64,000 bases of DNA from Phycisphaerae bacterium. Lineage in GTDB: Bacteria; Planctomycetota; Phycisphaerae; Tepidisphaerales; Tepidisphaeraceae. The stretch's first letter is position 1; the number at the start of each line of letters is the position of its first letter. Under the pieces are notes generated by a model. The model had not been told where the DNA came from, made no database searches, and was given only the letters and a program-made list of their open reading frames with translations. Below, one piece after another: positions 8,821-17,006 of this stretch. Both the position numbers and the translations under genes were made by a program. The stretch covers positions 62,001-126,000 of the forward strand of contig JAICIO010000004.1 of assembly GCA_025924315.1 (NCBI GenBank), read 5' to 3'.

Positions 8821-9804
8821 GTGCCCAAGTCTTCCGCGTCCATCTTCGCGCCCAATCCCAAGGTGCCGGTGTCGGTCATGATCCCGACGCTGAACGAAGC
8901 CAAGAACCTCCCGCGGTGCCTCGATCATCTTCTCTGGGCCGACGACGTCGTGCTGATCGATTCGAATTCGACCGACGGCACGCAGGAAATCGCGCGGGCA
9001 TACGGCGCGCGGGTCGTGAACTTCCAATGGGACGGATATTGGCCGAAGAAACGCAACTGGGCGCTGCGCGAAGCGCCACTGAAGTACGACTGGATCCTGA
9101 TGGTCGACGCCGACGAGTGGATCGTTCCCGAACTCGCTCGCGAAGTAGCAGAAGCAATCAAATCGACTGAATACGTCGGCTTCTGGGTGAACCGGCGCTT
9201 CATCTTCATGGGGCAGTGGCTCAAGCATTGTGGTTATTATCCGAGCTGGAATTTGCGCTTGCTCAAGCGCGGCTATGGTGAGTTCGAGCAGCTCACCGAA
9301 GTCGGCGACACCGGAAGCGGCGACAACGAAGTGCACGAGCACGTCGTGCCGAAAGGCCCGACCGCATATCTCAAACACGACATGCTGCACCTGGCGTTCC
9401 CGACGATCGCGGTGTTCATGGAGAAGCACAACCGCTACAGCAATTGGGAGGCGGCGGTGCAGCTCCGCGGAAAGCACAAGCTGCACACGGGGATCGAGGC
9501 GAACGAAACGCTGCACGGCCGACGACGGCTGAAGAACCTCTCGCGAAAGATGCCGTTCCGTCCGATGCTCAGGTTTCTCTACAGCTACATCTGGCAGCGG
9601 GGATTTCTCGACGGTACCGCGGGGTTCATCTTCTGCCGCTTGCTCGCGATTTACGAATTCCTCTCCGTCGCGAAGTACAAGGAGTTGTTGCGCTTCGAAC
9701 ACGATGCGAGGGAAGCGAATTCGCTGAGCGAGGTTCCGTCCTTTGACCTGGAAGCGGCGCTGCAGGAGCGAGGCGTTCCATCGGCGAAGGAAGTGGTGGA
9801 ATGA
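8821..9804 (+). CDS. glycosyltransferase family 2
   Basis: GT-A type transferase of about 327 residues. The N-terminal VSVMIPTLNEAKNLPRCL, the donor strand VDADEW (DxD-like) and the acceptor region with ETLHGRR match the bacterial GT2 group used in lipopolysaccharide core/O-chain assembly (KdtX/WaaE-like). GTG 8821 is chosen because GAGG lies 6 nt before it; TTG 8809 has no such site. A hydrophobic stretch near YIWQRGFLDGTAGFIFCRLLAIYEF indicates membrane association at the C-terminal side. Its stop overlaps the start of the acyltransferase gene (ATGA), so the two are translationally coupled. Confidence 0.86.
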   Translation: MPKSSASIFAPNPKVPVSVMIPTLNEAKNLPRCLDHLLWADDVVLIDSNSTDGTQEIARAYGARVVNFQWDGYWPKKRNWALREAPLKYDWILMVDADEWIVPELAREVAEAIKSTEYVGFWVNRRFIFMGQWLKHCGYYPSWNLRLLKRGYGEFEQLTEVGDTGSGDNEVHEHVVPKGPTAYLKHDMLHLAFPTIAVFMEKHNRYSNWEAAVQLRGKHKLHTGIEANETLHGRRRLKNLSRKMPFRPMLRFLYSYIWQRGFLDGTAGFIFCRLLAIYEFLSVAKYKELLRFEHDAREANSLSEVPSFDLEAALQERGVPSAKEVVE

Positions 9805-10361
9805 CGCCCACTCCGCCGATCGAACAAAAGCGTCTCGTCAGCCCATGGACCCCGCGCGAGAAGATTGGCCGGGTGCTCTGGTCGATCGTGCAGGCGACGC
9901 TCTTTCGGCTCACCTTTCACAACTGGTACGGCGTGCGAAACGCATTGCTTCGCCTGTTCGGCGCGAAGCTCGGAAAAGACGTGCGCTTCCGTCGAACGGT
10001 GCGGATCGAGATTCCGTGGAATCTCGATTTCGCGGATGGCGTGACGATCGGGGATTTCGTGATTCTCTACTCGCTGGGCCCGATCAGGATCGGTGCGCGC
10101 TCGTTCGCCAGCCAATATGCGCATCTGTGCGCCGGCACGCACGACGCGACACGCAGCGACTATCCGTTAATCCGCGAGCCGATCACGATCGGCGAAGATG
10201 TGTGGATCGCGGCGGACGCGTTTGTTGGGCCGGGGGTGACGATCGGCGATCGAGTGATCCTCGGGGCGCGCGCGAGTGCGTTCAGCGATTTGCCAGCGGA
10301 TATGATTTGCGTCGGAAATCCAGCCCGAGCTGTGAAACCAAGAGAATTCAGGCGCGTTTAA
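9801..10361 (+). CDS. hexapeptide-repeat acyltransferase (WcaF-like)
   Basis: A 186-residue left-handed beta-helix acyltransferase. Hexapeptide repeats run from about ADGVTIGDFVIL to GVTIGDRVILGARA, the acetyl-CoA region has ITIGEDVWIAADAFVGPG, and CAGTHD carries the likely catalytic His. The closing VGNPARAVKPR is typical for putative colanic-acid/O-antigen acetyltransferases. It overlaps the GT2 gene by 4 bp and probably O-acetylates the glycan made by these transferases. The stop lies inside the left arm of palindrome 10360-10441. Confidence 0.85.
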   Translation: MTPTPPIEQKRLVSPWTPREKIGRVLWSIVQATLFRLTFHNWYGVRNALLRLFGAKLGKDVRFRRTVRIEIPWNLDFADGVTIGDFVILYSLGPIRIGARSFASQYAHLCAGTHDATRSDYPLIREPITIGEDVWIAADAFVGPGVTIGDRVILGARASAFSDLPADMICVGNPARAVKPREFRRV

Positions 10362-10441
10362 ACGGCCGCGAAATCGCAAGCGGCTATCGAACGTCGCTTG
10401 ACTTCGACGAGCTCAGTCGAGTCGCGATTTCGCGGCCGTTT
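10360..10441. terminator. palindrome between convergent genes, probable bidirectional terminator
   Basis: Arms of 18 nt (AAACGGCCGCGAAATCGC and complement) enclose a second smaller dyad around GACTTCGACGAGCTC. It overlaps the stop of the plus-strand acyltransferase and encodes the last residues of the minus-strand GT4. The core GCGAAATCGCAAGCG recurs at 46299-46361, so it is a dispersed repeat. Termination is inferred only from position and fold; no long T-run follows. Confidence 0.55.
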
Positions 10442-11583
10442 CCGATTACGCGATGATACAGCTTCTCGTATTGCGACGCGACGATCTCCGGATCCAGCGT
10501 CTGGAAAACCCACGCTCGGCCGCGCTGGCCGAGTTCTTTCAATCCTTCTCGATCGCTTAGCGCGATGCGAATCGCGTTTGCGATGGACTCGACCTTGCGA
10601 TCGACGATGATTGCGCCGGCTTCGGTCAACTCTTCGAAAATATCCACTCCGCGAGTCGTGATGACGGGGGTCTCGCAGGCGAGTGATTCGGGGAGGACCA
10701 GGCCAAAGTTTTCCTGGCTCGTCGGCAGGACGAAGAGATCGCACGCCTGATACAGCGACAACTTCAAATCACCCGTCACGAGGTCGGTGAACGTCACGCG
10801 ATCCTGCAGTTTCAGTGACTCGACTCGACTTCGCAGCGATTCCTTGTAGGTGGCGTCGCCCGGGCCGGCGAGGATCAATTGCACGCTCTGATTTGCGATC
10901 GCATCGATCAGGAATTCCGGTCCCTTTTTCGGATGCAGGCGCGAGAGGAAAAGGACCTTGGGCTCTGGCCGAAGAAGCGCGGGAAAATGCTCTTGCGCGA
11001 GCGCCGCGCCCGGTAGCGATTCAAATGGCGCGACGTCGAAAAGGATCGGAATGACGGCGGTGTTGGGATTGGAAAACCACTTGCTCGCCTGCCGCAATTC
11101 TTCACGGGCGGTGCAGTGGATGGCGCTGGCCTCGCTCAGCAAGCGCGCGCCGGCGACGCGGAGATAAAGTTTTTTCTTCAGCGTGCTCTGGGCCATCGAC
11201 CAGTCGTCGAGCATGCCGTGCGTCGTGAGGATGTACGGGATGTTGCGTGCTTCGGCGCGCCGCGCGAGCTGGATGTTCGACGCCAGCCACGGCGCGTGCA
11301 GGTGAACGACATCGGCGTCGTTCAGGACTTCACCGACCTTTTGAAGCGATGTTCCCGGAAGGAGATCGAGAAAACCCGGTGGTGAGGGGAGGTTTACGAG
11401 CTTTGGTTGATTAGGGCCGGACCAATTTGGCACGTCGCTCGAGTCGCCGGTGAGTAAGGTCACCGAATGCCCGCGGCTGGCCAGCACGGTGCAGAAGTCC
11501 AAAACCGAGCGCGGGACCCCGCCTTCCGCCAAGGTGATGGCGGGCAGATAGTGCACAATTCGCAGAGGTTTGCTCGGTTCCAT
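10384..11583 (-). CDS. glycosyltransferase family 4
   Basis: About 399 residues from MEPSKPLRIVHYLP. The N-terminal domain has LAEGGVPRSVLDFC (glycine-rich acceptor loop) and the C-terminal domain VLFLSRLHPKKGPEFLIDAI and ENFGLVLPESLACETPV (E-x7-E of GT4). Upstream ATGs reach 11691 but add Cys/Met-rich sequence not seen in the family, so I prefer 11583, with moderate certainty. The final residues (about GREIATRLSSSKSSDVR) are encoded by the palindrome at 10360-10441 and are unlikely to be functional. It completes the glycan-synthesis group at 6.4-11.6 kb. Confidence 0.84.
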   Translation of the reverse strand: MEPSKPLRIVHYLPAITLAEGGVPRSVLDFCTVLASRGHSVTLLTGDSSDVPNWSGPNQPKLVNLPSPPGFLDLLPGTSLQKVGEVLNDADVVHLHAPWLASNIQLARRAEARNIPYILTTHGMLDDWSMAQSTLKKKLYLRVAGARLLSEASAIHCTAREELRQASKWFSNPNTAVIPILFDVAPFESLPGAALAQEHFPALLRPEPKVLFLSRLHPKKGPEFLIDAIANQSVQLILAGPGDATYKESLRSRVESLKLQDRVTFTDLVTGDLKLSLYQACDLFVLPTSQENFGLVLPESLACETPVITTRGVDIFEELTEAGAIIVDRKVESIANAIRIALSDREGLKELGQRGRAWVFQTLDPEIVASQYEKLYHRVIGNGREIATRLSSSKSSDVR

Positions 11584-11701
11584 CCGCGGCGGAAGCATAC
11601 CCGCGCAACCGCTCATCCGCGAAAGGGGGCAACTCATTTCCCCTAAACGTTTTATCCGATAATATTCGAACCAATCCTTTTCCTCGGGCATAGATTAAAA
11701 A

Positions 11702-11730
11702 TTGACGGTCGCAACACGGCCACTTAAATT
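11702..11730 (+). promoter_or_regulatory. candidate sigma-70-type promoter for the DUF1501 operon
   Basis: TTGACG and TAAATT are spaced by exactly 17 nt, placing a start site about 25 nt before the ATG at 11766. The -35 matches 5 of 6 consensus bases, the -10 fewer. Sequence match only. Confidence 0.4.
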
Positions 11731-11765
11731 GCGGTAATCCCCACAAGAACAGGTACGTGTCACCT

Positions 11766-13223
11766 ATGAATCGACGAGATTTTCTCAAAGGCACAATCGC
11801 TACCGCGGCGGGGTTGGGGCTTTCGCAATACGCCCGCGCGGATTCGGGCGATCCGACCCCGCAGGCGCAGGCGCTTCACGTCCCGCAAGCCGCGCCCAAA
11901 GCGACCGCCGACGCGATGATCCTCATCTGGCTGCCGGGTGGTGTTGCGCAGACCGACACATGGGATCCCAAGAAGCACACGCCGTACACGCCCGGCATGC
12001 ATGGCAATCAGATCCTCGGCACCTGCGAGAGCATTGCGACGTCGGCCGACGGCATTCGGCTCGGCGCCGGTCTCGATAACCTCGCCAAGCAGATGCATCA
12101 CGCGACGATTCTGCGCTCGCTGACGAACCAGACGAAGTTCGGCGCGATTCATCTCAAGGCACAGTACTACATGATGACCGGCTATCTGTTCCCCTCGGGC
12201 GTGAAGGCGCCGAGCATGGGAGCGGTCGTCTCGCGAACGCTGGGGCGGCGCAATCCGCTCGTGCCGGCGTACATCGATCTCTGCCGCGACATCGACACGA
12301 GCGATCAGGAATTGCTCTTCATCAATGATTACCAGGGTCCCGGCTTTTACGGTGTGAACTACGCGCCGTTTGTCATCCCGCAGCCGTCACAAGGCCTGCC
12401 GACGCTCAATGCGATCGCCGGCATGAAGATGGATCGCCTCGATCGTCGTCAGCAATATCTGCAGGCGATTACCGGCCTGACGCAGAAAGAGCTGCAGGAC
12501 GCGCACAAAGTCAAAGACTACATGAAGGTGATGGAAGACGCGCGGGCGATGATGGATTCGCCGGTGAAAAAGGCGATCGACTTCGCCGTCGATGAGAAGC
12601 CGGAAACGATCAAAGCGTACGACACCGGCCATCGCTTCAGCCTGGGCTGTCTGCTCGCTCGGCGGCTCGTTGAAACGGGCGCTCGGTTTGTCGAAGTGGA
12701 ATATCAATATCAACCCTTCGGCGGATTCGACATGCACGCGGACGGGCGCGATCGCATGGTGAAGATGAAGGAGCACGTCGATAAGCCGATCGCGCGCCTC
12801 ATCCAGGAATTGCAGGAACGCGGCATGCTCGATCGCACGCTGGTCGTCATCGCGACGGAATTTGGTCGCACGATCGCCAATCAACCGTCGGCTGGCCAGG
12901 AACCCGACGGCTTCGCGGAGAAGTCGGACGGCTCGACGCTGACGATCGAAAACGAGCACATGTACGGTTTCCACGGCCATTTCAGCAGCTGCAACTGCAT
13001 GGTTTTCTTCGGCGGCGGGTTCAAGAAGGGCTTCGTCTACGGCAAGACGAACCCCGAGCATCCGATGCTCGCGATCGAAAACCCGGTCGAGCTGCCGGAT
13101 GTCCACGCGACGATCTACAAGGCGCTGGGCATCGCCCCCGATACAAATTATGTGACCGAAGGCCGGCCGTTCTTCGTGACCAACAACGGCAAGGGCAAGC
13201 CGGTGGATGCGATGCTCGGCTAA
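11766..13223 (+). CDS. DUF1501 domain-containing protein (Tat-exported sulfatase-like)
   Basis: A 485-residue member of the alkaline-phosphatase-superfamily-like DUF1501 group abundant in Planctomycetes. It starts MNRRDFLKG, a twin-arginine signal, with the hydrophobic stretch TIATAAGLGLSQYARA. Family features seen are ILIWLPGGVAQTDTWDPK near the N-terminus, FDMHADGRDRM in the middle, and LVVIATEFGRT. ATG 11766 is preferred to GTG 11757. It is followed by the DUF1549/DUF1553 cytochrome gene; these two families are nearly always paired in planctomycetes and are thought to work together on an exported redox or degradative process, but the biochemistry is unknown to me. A palindrome separates the two genes. 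Confidence 0.9.
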   Translation: MNRRDFLKGTIATAAGLGLSQYARADSGDPTPQAQALHVPQAAPKATADAMILIWLPGGVAQTDTWDPKKHTPYTPGMHGNQILGTCESIATSADGIRLGAGLDNLAKQMHHATILRSLTNQTKFGAIHLKAQYYMMTGYLFPSGVKAPSMGAVVSRTLGRRNPLVPAYIDLCRDIDTSDQELLFINDYQGPGFYGVNYAPFVIPQPSQGLPTLNAIAGMKMDRLDRRQQYLQAITGLTQKELQDAHKVKDYMKVMEDARAMMDSPVKKAIDFAVDEKPETIKAYDTGHRFSLGCLLARRLVETGARFVEVEYQYQPFGGFDMHADGRDRMVKMKEHVDKPIARLIQELQERGMLDRTLVVIATEFGRTIANQPSAGQEPDGFAEKSDGSTLTIENEHMYGFHGHFSSCNCMVFFGGGFKKGFVYGKTNPEHPMLAIENPVELPDVHATIYKALGIAPDTNYVTEGRPFFVTNNGKGKPVDAMLG

Positions 13224-13227
13224 TTGA

Positions 13228-13303
13228 AACCACAGATGAACACAGATGAACACGGATGAAAACTCAGATTCAGATCTGTGTTCATCCGTGTTCATCTGTG
13301 GTT
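13228..13303. repeat. palindrome, type C (ACAGATGAACAC words)
   Basis: The left arm is three degenerate copies of a CACAGATGAA word, the right arm its complement (TTCATCCGTGTTCATCTG). Length 76 bp. It fills the junction between the DUF1501 and DUF1549 genes. Translated on the minus strand it yields the nonsense word MNTDEHR, so an antisense ORF at 12387-13295 is an artefact. Confidence 0.8.
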
Positions 13304-13321
13304 CCCTTTTTGAGCTTTTGA

Positions 13322-16300
13322 ATGCTTGATATTTGGAAAAACGCCGCGATGTGGCATGCGATCAACGTGCATCTGCCGTTGGTGCTTGCGATGGTGGGGC
13401 TGCCGCTGGTGGCGGTGATGACGATCCGCCGCGGGCGGGATCGCTCGTTGCGCTGGGGGATGGTCGCGTTTTATGTGCTGCTGGTGTTGTCGGCGCTGTA
13501 CGCGGTTTACACCGGCGAGCGCGCGATGGCGGCGCTGTCGAGCGCCAACTCCGCCGATGCCTGGCAGCGCGTTGAGATGCACGAGTGGATGGCGAAGCGC
13601 GTTTCCATCTTCGCCGGCGTGACGGCGTTTTTACTGTTGCTGGTCAATATTCCGCGAGTCTGGGCGCGGCAGACGTTTCTTGTGCTCGCGCTCATCGCCA
13701 GCGTCTCGACGACCGCTTGGGTGGTTGTGACCGGCCACCTCGGTGGCACGGCGGTTTATCAATATGCCCTCGGCACGCCCACGACGGAAATGGGGTCCGG
13801 ACCGGCCAAGCCCGCGATCGCCGAGGCCGCTGCGCCGAACGCCGCGCCGAGCGTCGCGACTGCGACTCCGCCGGCGAATGCCACCCCGCCGGCGAATGCG
13901 AAGAGCGCGGTTCCGAACATCAACATCGTCAAGGCGGTCAGTTACGCGAAGGACATCAAGCCGATTCTCACATCTCGCTGCGTGGAATGTCACGAAGGCG
14001 CGGATGCCAAGGGCGCGTTTCAGGTCAGCAACGTGCTCCTACTGAAAAAGAATGGCCGCAAAGCCGGCCCGGGCGTTGTGCCCGGCGATCCCGCGGGCAG
14101 CGCGATCGTGCAATACATCACCGGCCAGCGTCAGCCTCAGATGCCGAAGGGCGCTAAGCCGCTCACGCCGGATCAGATCGAGCTGATCAAGAACTGGATC
14201 GCGCAGGGCGCGGAGGATGACACGGCTGGAACCGCACCGGTTCCCGCGGCCGCCAATGCGCCGAAGCTGACCGCGGATGCGCCGACCGCGCAAGCGACTT
14301 CGCAGGCCGTCGCTGCAAATACGCCTGCTCCTACCACTGCGGTCGCCACGACGTCGCCTTCGCCCACCACGCAAACGGTGAAAGCCAACAAGCCCGAGCG
14401 CGTTTACGACGCCGACGAGCATCTGGCCACGTGGAACCCCAAGAGCATCGACTGGTCGGTCACCGATAACGCCGCCGTTCGACGTTATCTGCGGTTGCAG
14501 CAGGTGCCTGTGGTCGCGATTCCGGACGTCAATCCAAAGGGCGCACAGAATCCGATCGACCGCTTCGTCATGCCGCGCTGGCCCGCGGGCGAGCCCGAGC
14601 CGCAGCTGTGCGATGATTCAACTTACATCCGCCGCGTGTCGCTCGACATCCTGGGCATGGTTCCCGTCGAGCAGGATGTCACGAGCTTCGTGGACGATCG
14701 CTCGAGCGACAAGCGTGAAAAGCTCGTCGATGACCTGCTCTCGCGCAACAAAGAATATGCGGCCAATTGGGTACCGTGGTGGGAAGACGCGCTGTGCAGC
14801 AGTGGCCAGCATCAGGGCGGCGTCGGCACGCACGGCAACTATCGCGATTGGCTGCTCAAGAGCTTCGAACAGAACAAGCCGTTCGACACGATGGTGCTCG
14901 AGCTGCTCGATCCGGAGATGCCGAACCACCCCGATCGCTATGTGTTGACCAAGTCGCACATGGTGACGGTGCAGAGCGCCGCTGATACTGCACAGGTGTT
15001 CCTCGGTACGGCGATCAAGTGCGCGAGCTGCCACAGCCATTTCGAAAATGCCGAATGGCCGCAGGCGCGGGCGGTGGCATTCGCGTCGTTCTTCTCTTCG
15101 ACGGACATGGAGATCATCCGCTGCGAGCGCAAGACCGGGCAGTTCGTGCCGGCGGCGTTTCCGTTTGAGCTTCCCGGCGCGCCCAAGACGGTGCCCACGG
15201 AAAAGAATCTTCGCCTGCGTCGCGTCGCGCAGCTGATCGTCGATCCCGCTAATCCCCGCTTCGCGAAGACCATTGTGAATCGCCTGTGGAAGCGATACTT
15301 CGGCCTGGGCATCTCCGAACCGGTCGATGACTATCGCGACGATCGTCCGCCGGCCAATCCGGAGCTGCTCAATTGGCTGGCCGACGACTTCATGCGCAAC
15401 GGATACAACATCAAGCACACGATCCGCATGATCCTCACCAGCCGGGCGTACCAGCTGAAGTACGACCCGAAGCTGGAAGACACGTTCGACGTTTCGAAGC
15501 CCACGGCGCCGCGGCTCATGCGCTCGCCGTCGTTGCGACGCCTGACCGCCGAGGAATTGCTCGACAGCATTCAGGTCGTGATGACGCAGGATCGTTCGCT
15601 TGCGAACGGTCGCCTGTACACGCAGGACGAATCGACCCAGCTCCTGCGGGCGCTGGGCAAGTCATCCACGCGAAACGAAGTGAGCACCGGCCGCAGTGAA
15701 GAGGCCGCCGTTGTGCAGGCGCTGCAGTTCCTCAACGGGCCGGAATATCACGATCGCATTTACAAAGGCGACCTCGTGATCGCCCTCTCGGCCATCGAAG
15801 ATCCCGCGAAAATAGTTGAGAAGATGTACTGGTCCGTGCTCGACCGAGCGCCGACGAAAGAGGAACTGGACCTCGGCGTGAAGTTCCTGCAGGTCGATCC
15901 GGCCAAGGCGACAACGCAGCCGGCCGAAACCGTGTGGCTCGACGAAGATCCGCCGAAAGACACGAAACAGATTGGCAACTGGCGCTACGCAACGCCGGCC
16001 GAAGTGAAACCCTTCAGTGGAACAAAAGCCCACGTTTCGGAATCGACCGGCGAGTCGCAGCACGTCATCAACGGTCTGAAGACGTCCGTGAAACCGACCG
16101 ACAAGCTGTTCACGTACGTTTATCTCGACCCCGCGAATCCACCGAAGGCCGTCATGCTCCAGTTCCATTCGGGGGCCAGCTTTGACCACCGCGCATACTG
16201 GGGCGATGAATCGATCGAGTTCACGCCGAAGCGCAAGATGGGCGATCTGCCAAAGGCCGGCGGATGGGTTCGCCTTGAAGCGACCGCGCGCGAGCTTGGC

Positions 16301-16471
16301 TTCAGCGATGCGACCACGGCAATTGACGGTGTGAGCTTCGACAACTTCGACGGCAAGTGCTACTGGGACAAGACCGGGCAGGTGAACACGATTCCCGTCC
16401 ACAGCACCGAAATCGTCGGCGACATGCTCTGGGCGCTGATGACGAGCCCCGAGTTTCAGTACATCAAGTAG
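13322..16471 (+). CDS. DUF2231-like membrane domain fused to planctomycete cytochrome (PSCyt1), DUF1549 and DUF1553
   Basis: A 1049-residue multi-domain protein. Residues 1-160 hold about four membrane helices (INVHLPLVLAMVGLPLVAV, MVAFYVLLVLSALYAVYT, VTAFLLLLVNIP, TFLVLALIASVSTTAWVVV) of DUF2231 type. A heme-binding CVECH at 220-224 begins a cytochrome c-like domain ending at about KNWIAQGAEDD. An Ala/Pro/Thr linker follows, then DUF1549 (DRFVMPRW, RRVSLDILGMVP), a second CASCH at 567-571, and DUF1553 (VNRLWKRYFGLGI, NPELLNWLADDF). The middle and C-terminal domains should face the periplasm. It lies 98 bp after the DUF1501 gene and is presumably co-transcribed. Unlike most paralogues, which have a simple signal peptide, this one is anchored by a polytopic domain. 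Confidence 0.88.
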   Translation: MLDIWKNAAMWHAINVHLPLVLAMVGLPLVAVMTIRRGRDRSLRWGMVAFYVLLVLSALYAVYTGERAMAALSSANSADAWQRVEMHEWMAKRVSIFAGVTAFLLLLVNIPRVWARQTFLVLALIASVSTTAWVVVTGHLGGTAVYQYALGTPTTEMGSGPAKPAIAEAAAPNAAPSVATATPPANATPPANAKSAVPNINIVKAVSYAKDIKPILTSRCVECHEGADAKGAFQVSNVLLLKKNGRKAGPGVVPGDPAGSAIVQYITGQRQPQMPKGAKPLTPDQIELIKNWIAQGAEDDTAGTAPVPAAANAPKLTADAPTAQATSQAVAANTPAPTTAVATTSPSPTTQTVKANKPERVYDADEHLATWNPKSIDWSVTDNAAVRRYLRLQQVPVVAIPDVNPKGAQNPIDRFVMPRWPAGEPEPQLCDDSTYIRRVSLDILGMVPVEQDVTSFVDDRSSDKREKLVDDLLSRNKEYAANWVPWWEDALCSSGQHQGGVGTHGNYRDWLLKSFEQNKPFDTMVLELLDPEMPNHPDRYVLTKSHMVTVQSAADTAQVFLGTAIKCASCHSHFENAEWPQARAVAFASFFSSTDMEIIRCERKTGQFVPAAFPFELPGAPKTVPTEKNLRLRRVAQLIVDPANPRFAKTIVNRLWKRYFGLGISEPVDDYRDDRPPANPELLNWLADDFMRNGYNIKHTIRMILTSRAYQLKYDPKLEDTFDVSKPTAPRLMRSPSLRRLTAEELLDSIQVVMTQDRSLANGRLYTQDESTQLLRALGKSSTRNEVSTGRSEEAAVVQALQFLNGPEYHDRIYKGDLVIALSAIEDPAKIVEKMYWSVLDRAPTKEELDLGVKFLQVDPAKATTQPAETVWLDEDPPKDTKQIGNWRYATPAEVKPFSGTKAHVSESTGESQHVINGLKTSVKPTDKLFTYVYLDPANPPKAVMLQFHSGASFDHRAYWGDESIEFTPKRKMGDLPKAGGWVRLEATARELGFSDATTAIDGVSFDNFDGKCYWDKTGQVNTIPVHSTEIVGDMLWALMTSPEFQYIK

Positions 16472-16489
16472 CGCGTTGGCCTGTTTCTC

Positions 16490-16565
16490 GTAGGGTGCGC
16501 TTTAGCGCACCGGTTATTCAATTTCGCTAAAGAAGTAATAACCGGTGCGCTGAAGCGCACCCTAC
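16490..16565. repeat. palindromic element A2 (GCGC subtype)
   Basis: A 76-bp double hairpin of family A beginning 18 bp after the DUF1549 gene stop. The left inner hairpin carries CTTTAGC instead of CTTCAGC, a loop change that keeps the stem. Confidence 0.9.
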
Positions 16566-16601
16566 ATTGGTTATGTTCGAACCCGTTTCAAGGAGACGTT
16601 C

Positions 16602-16895
16602 ATGACTCAGGTACCGCCGCCGCCCGTTCCGACGACGACGATCGAGCCCTTGAAAACCGCGGGGCTCGGCAAGCTCGCGTGCTTCGTTACGTTCGTCGCC
16701 GGCGTCGCGATCATCGCTACGAAGGAAGAGCAACTCGGCCAGGCGATCTTCAGCGCATCGCTCGCCCTCTGGGGGCTCGGATTCATCCTGATGATCGGCA
16801 GTTTCCTCGGCCGCCGCAAAAAGGCCTGGGCTGTCCTCGCGCTTCTGCTCAACGCCGTCATCGCGGCCTGGCTTGTCATCTCAGTGCAATCCTGA
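16602..16895 (+). CDS. small membrane protein, 97 aa, unknown
   Basis: A Pro-rich 20-residue N-terminus is followed by three hydrophobic helices (ACFVTFVAGVAIIAT, IFSASLALWGLGFILMIGSF, AWAVLALLLNAVIAAWLVI) joined by short loops with GRRKK between helices 2 and 3. A strong AAGGAG ribosome-binding site lies 7 nt before the ATG. I do not recognise a family; it resembles small DUF4190-like membrane proteins in layout only. It stands between element A2 and the glutamate dehydrogenase gene. Confidence 0.65.
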   Translation: MTQVPPPPVPTTTIEPLKTAGLGKLACFVTFVAGVAIIATKEEQLGQAIFSASLALWGLGFILMIGSFLGRRKKAWAVLALLLNAVIAAWLVISVQS

Positions 16896-17006
16896 TTTGG
16901 GGCGAGGAAAAGGGCCTGCAGGCGCCGCATAGGTTTCCCAACTCATCGCAAGACTTCGCACGGTCTGATCCGATATTGGATACTAGAATCGGACTGGAGC
17001 GAAGCC

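Noticed and set aside
12387-13295. A 302-codon minus-strand frame starting MNTDEHR
   Set aside because: Its start is the translated type C palindrome and the rest is antisense to the DUF1501 gene.
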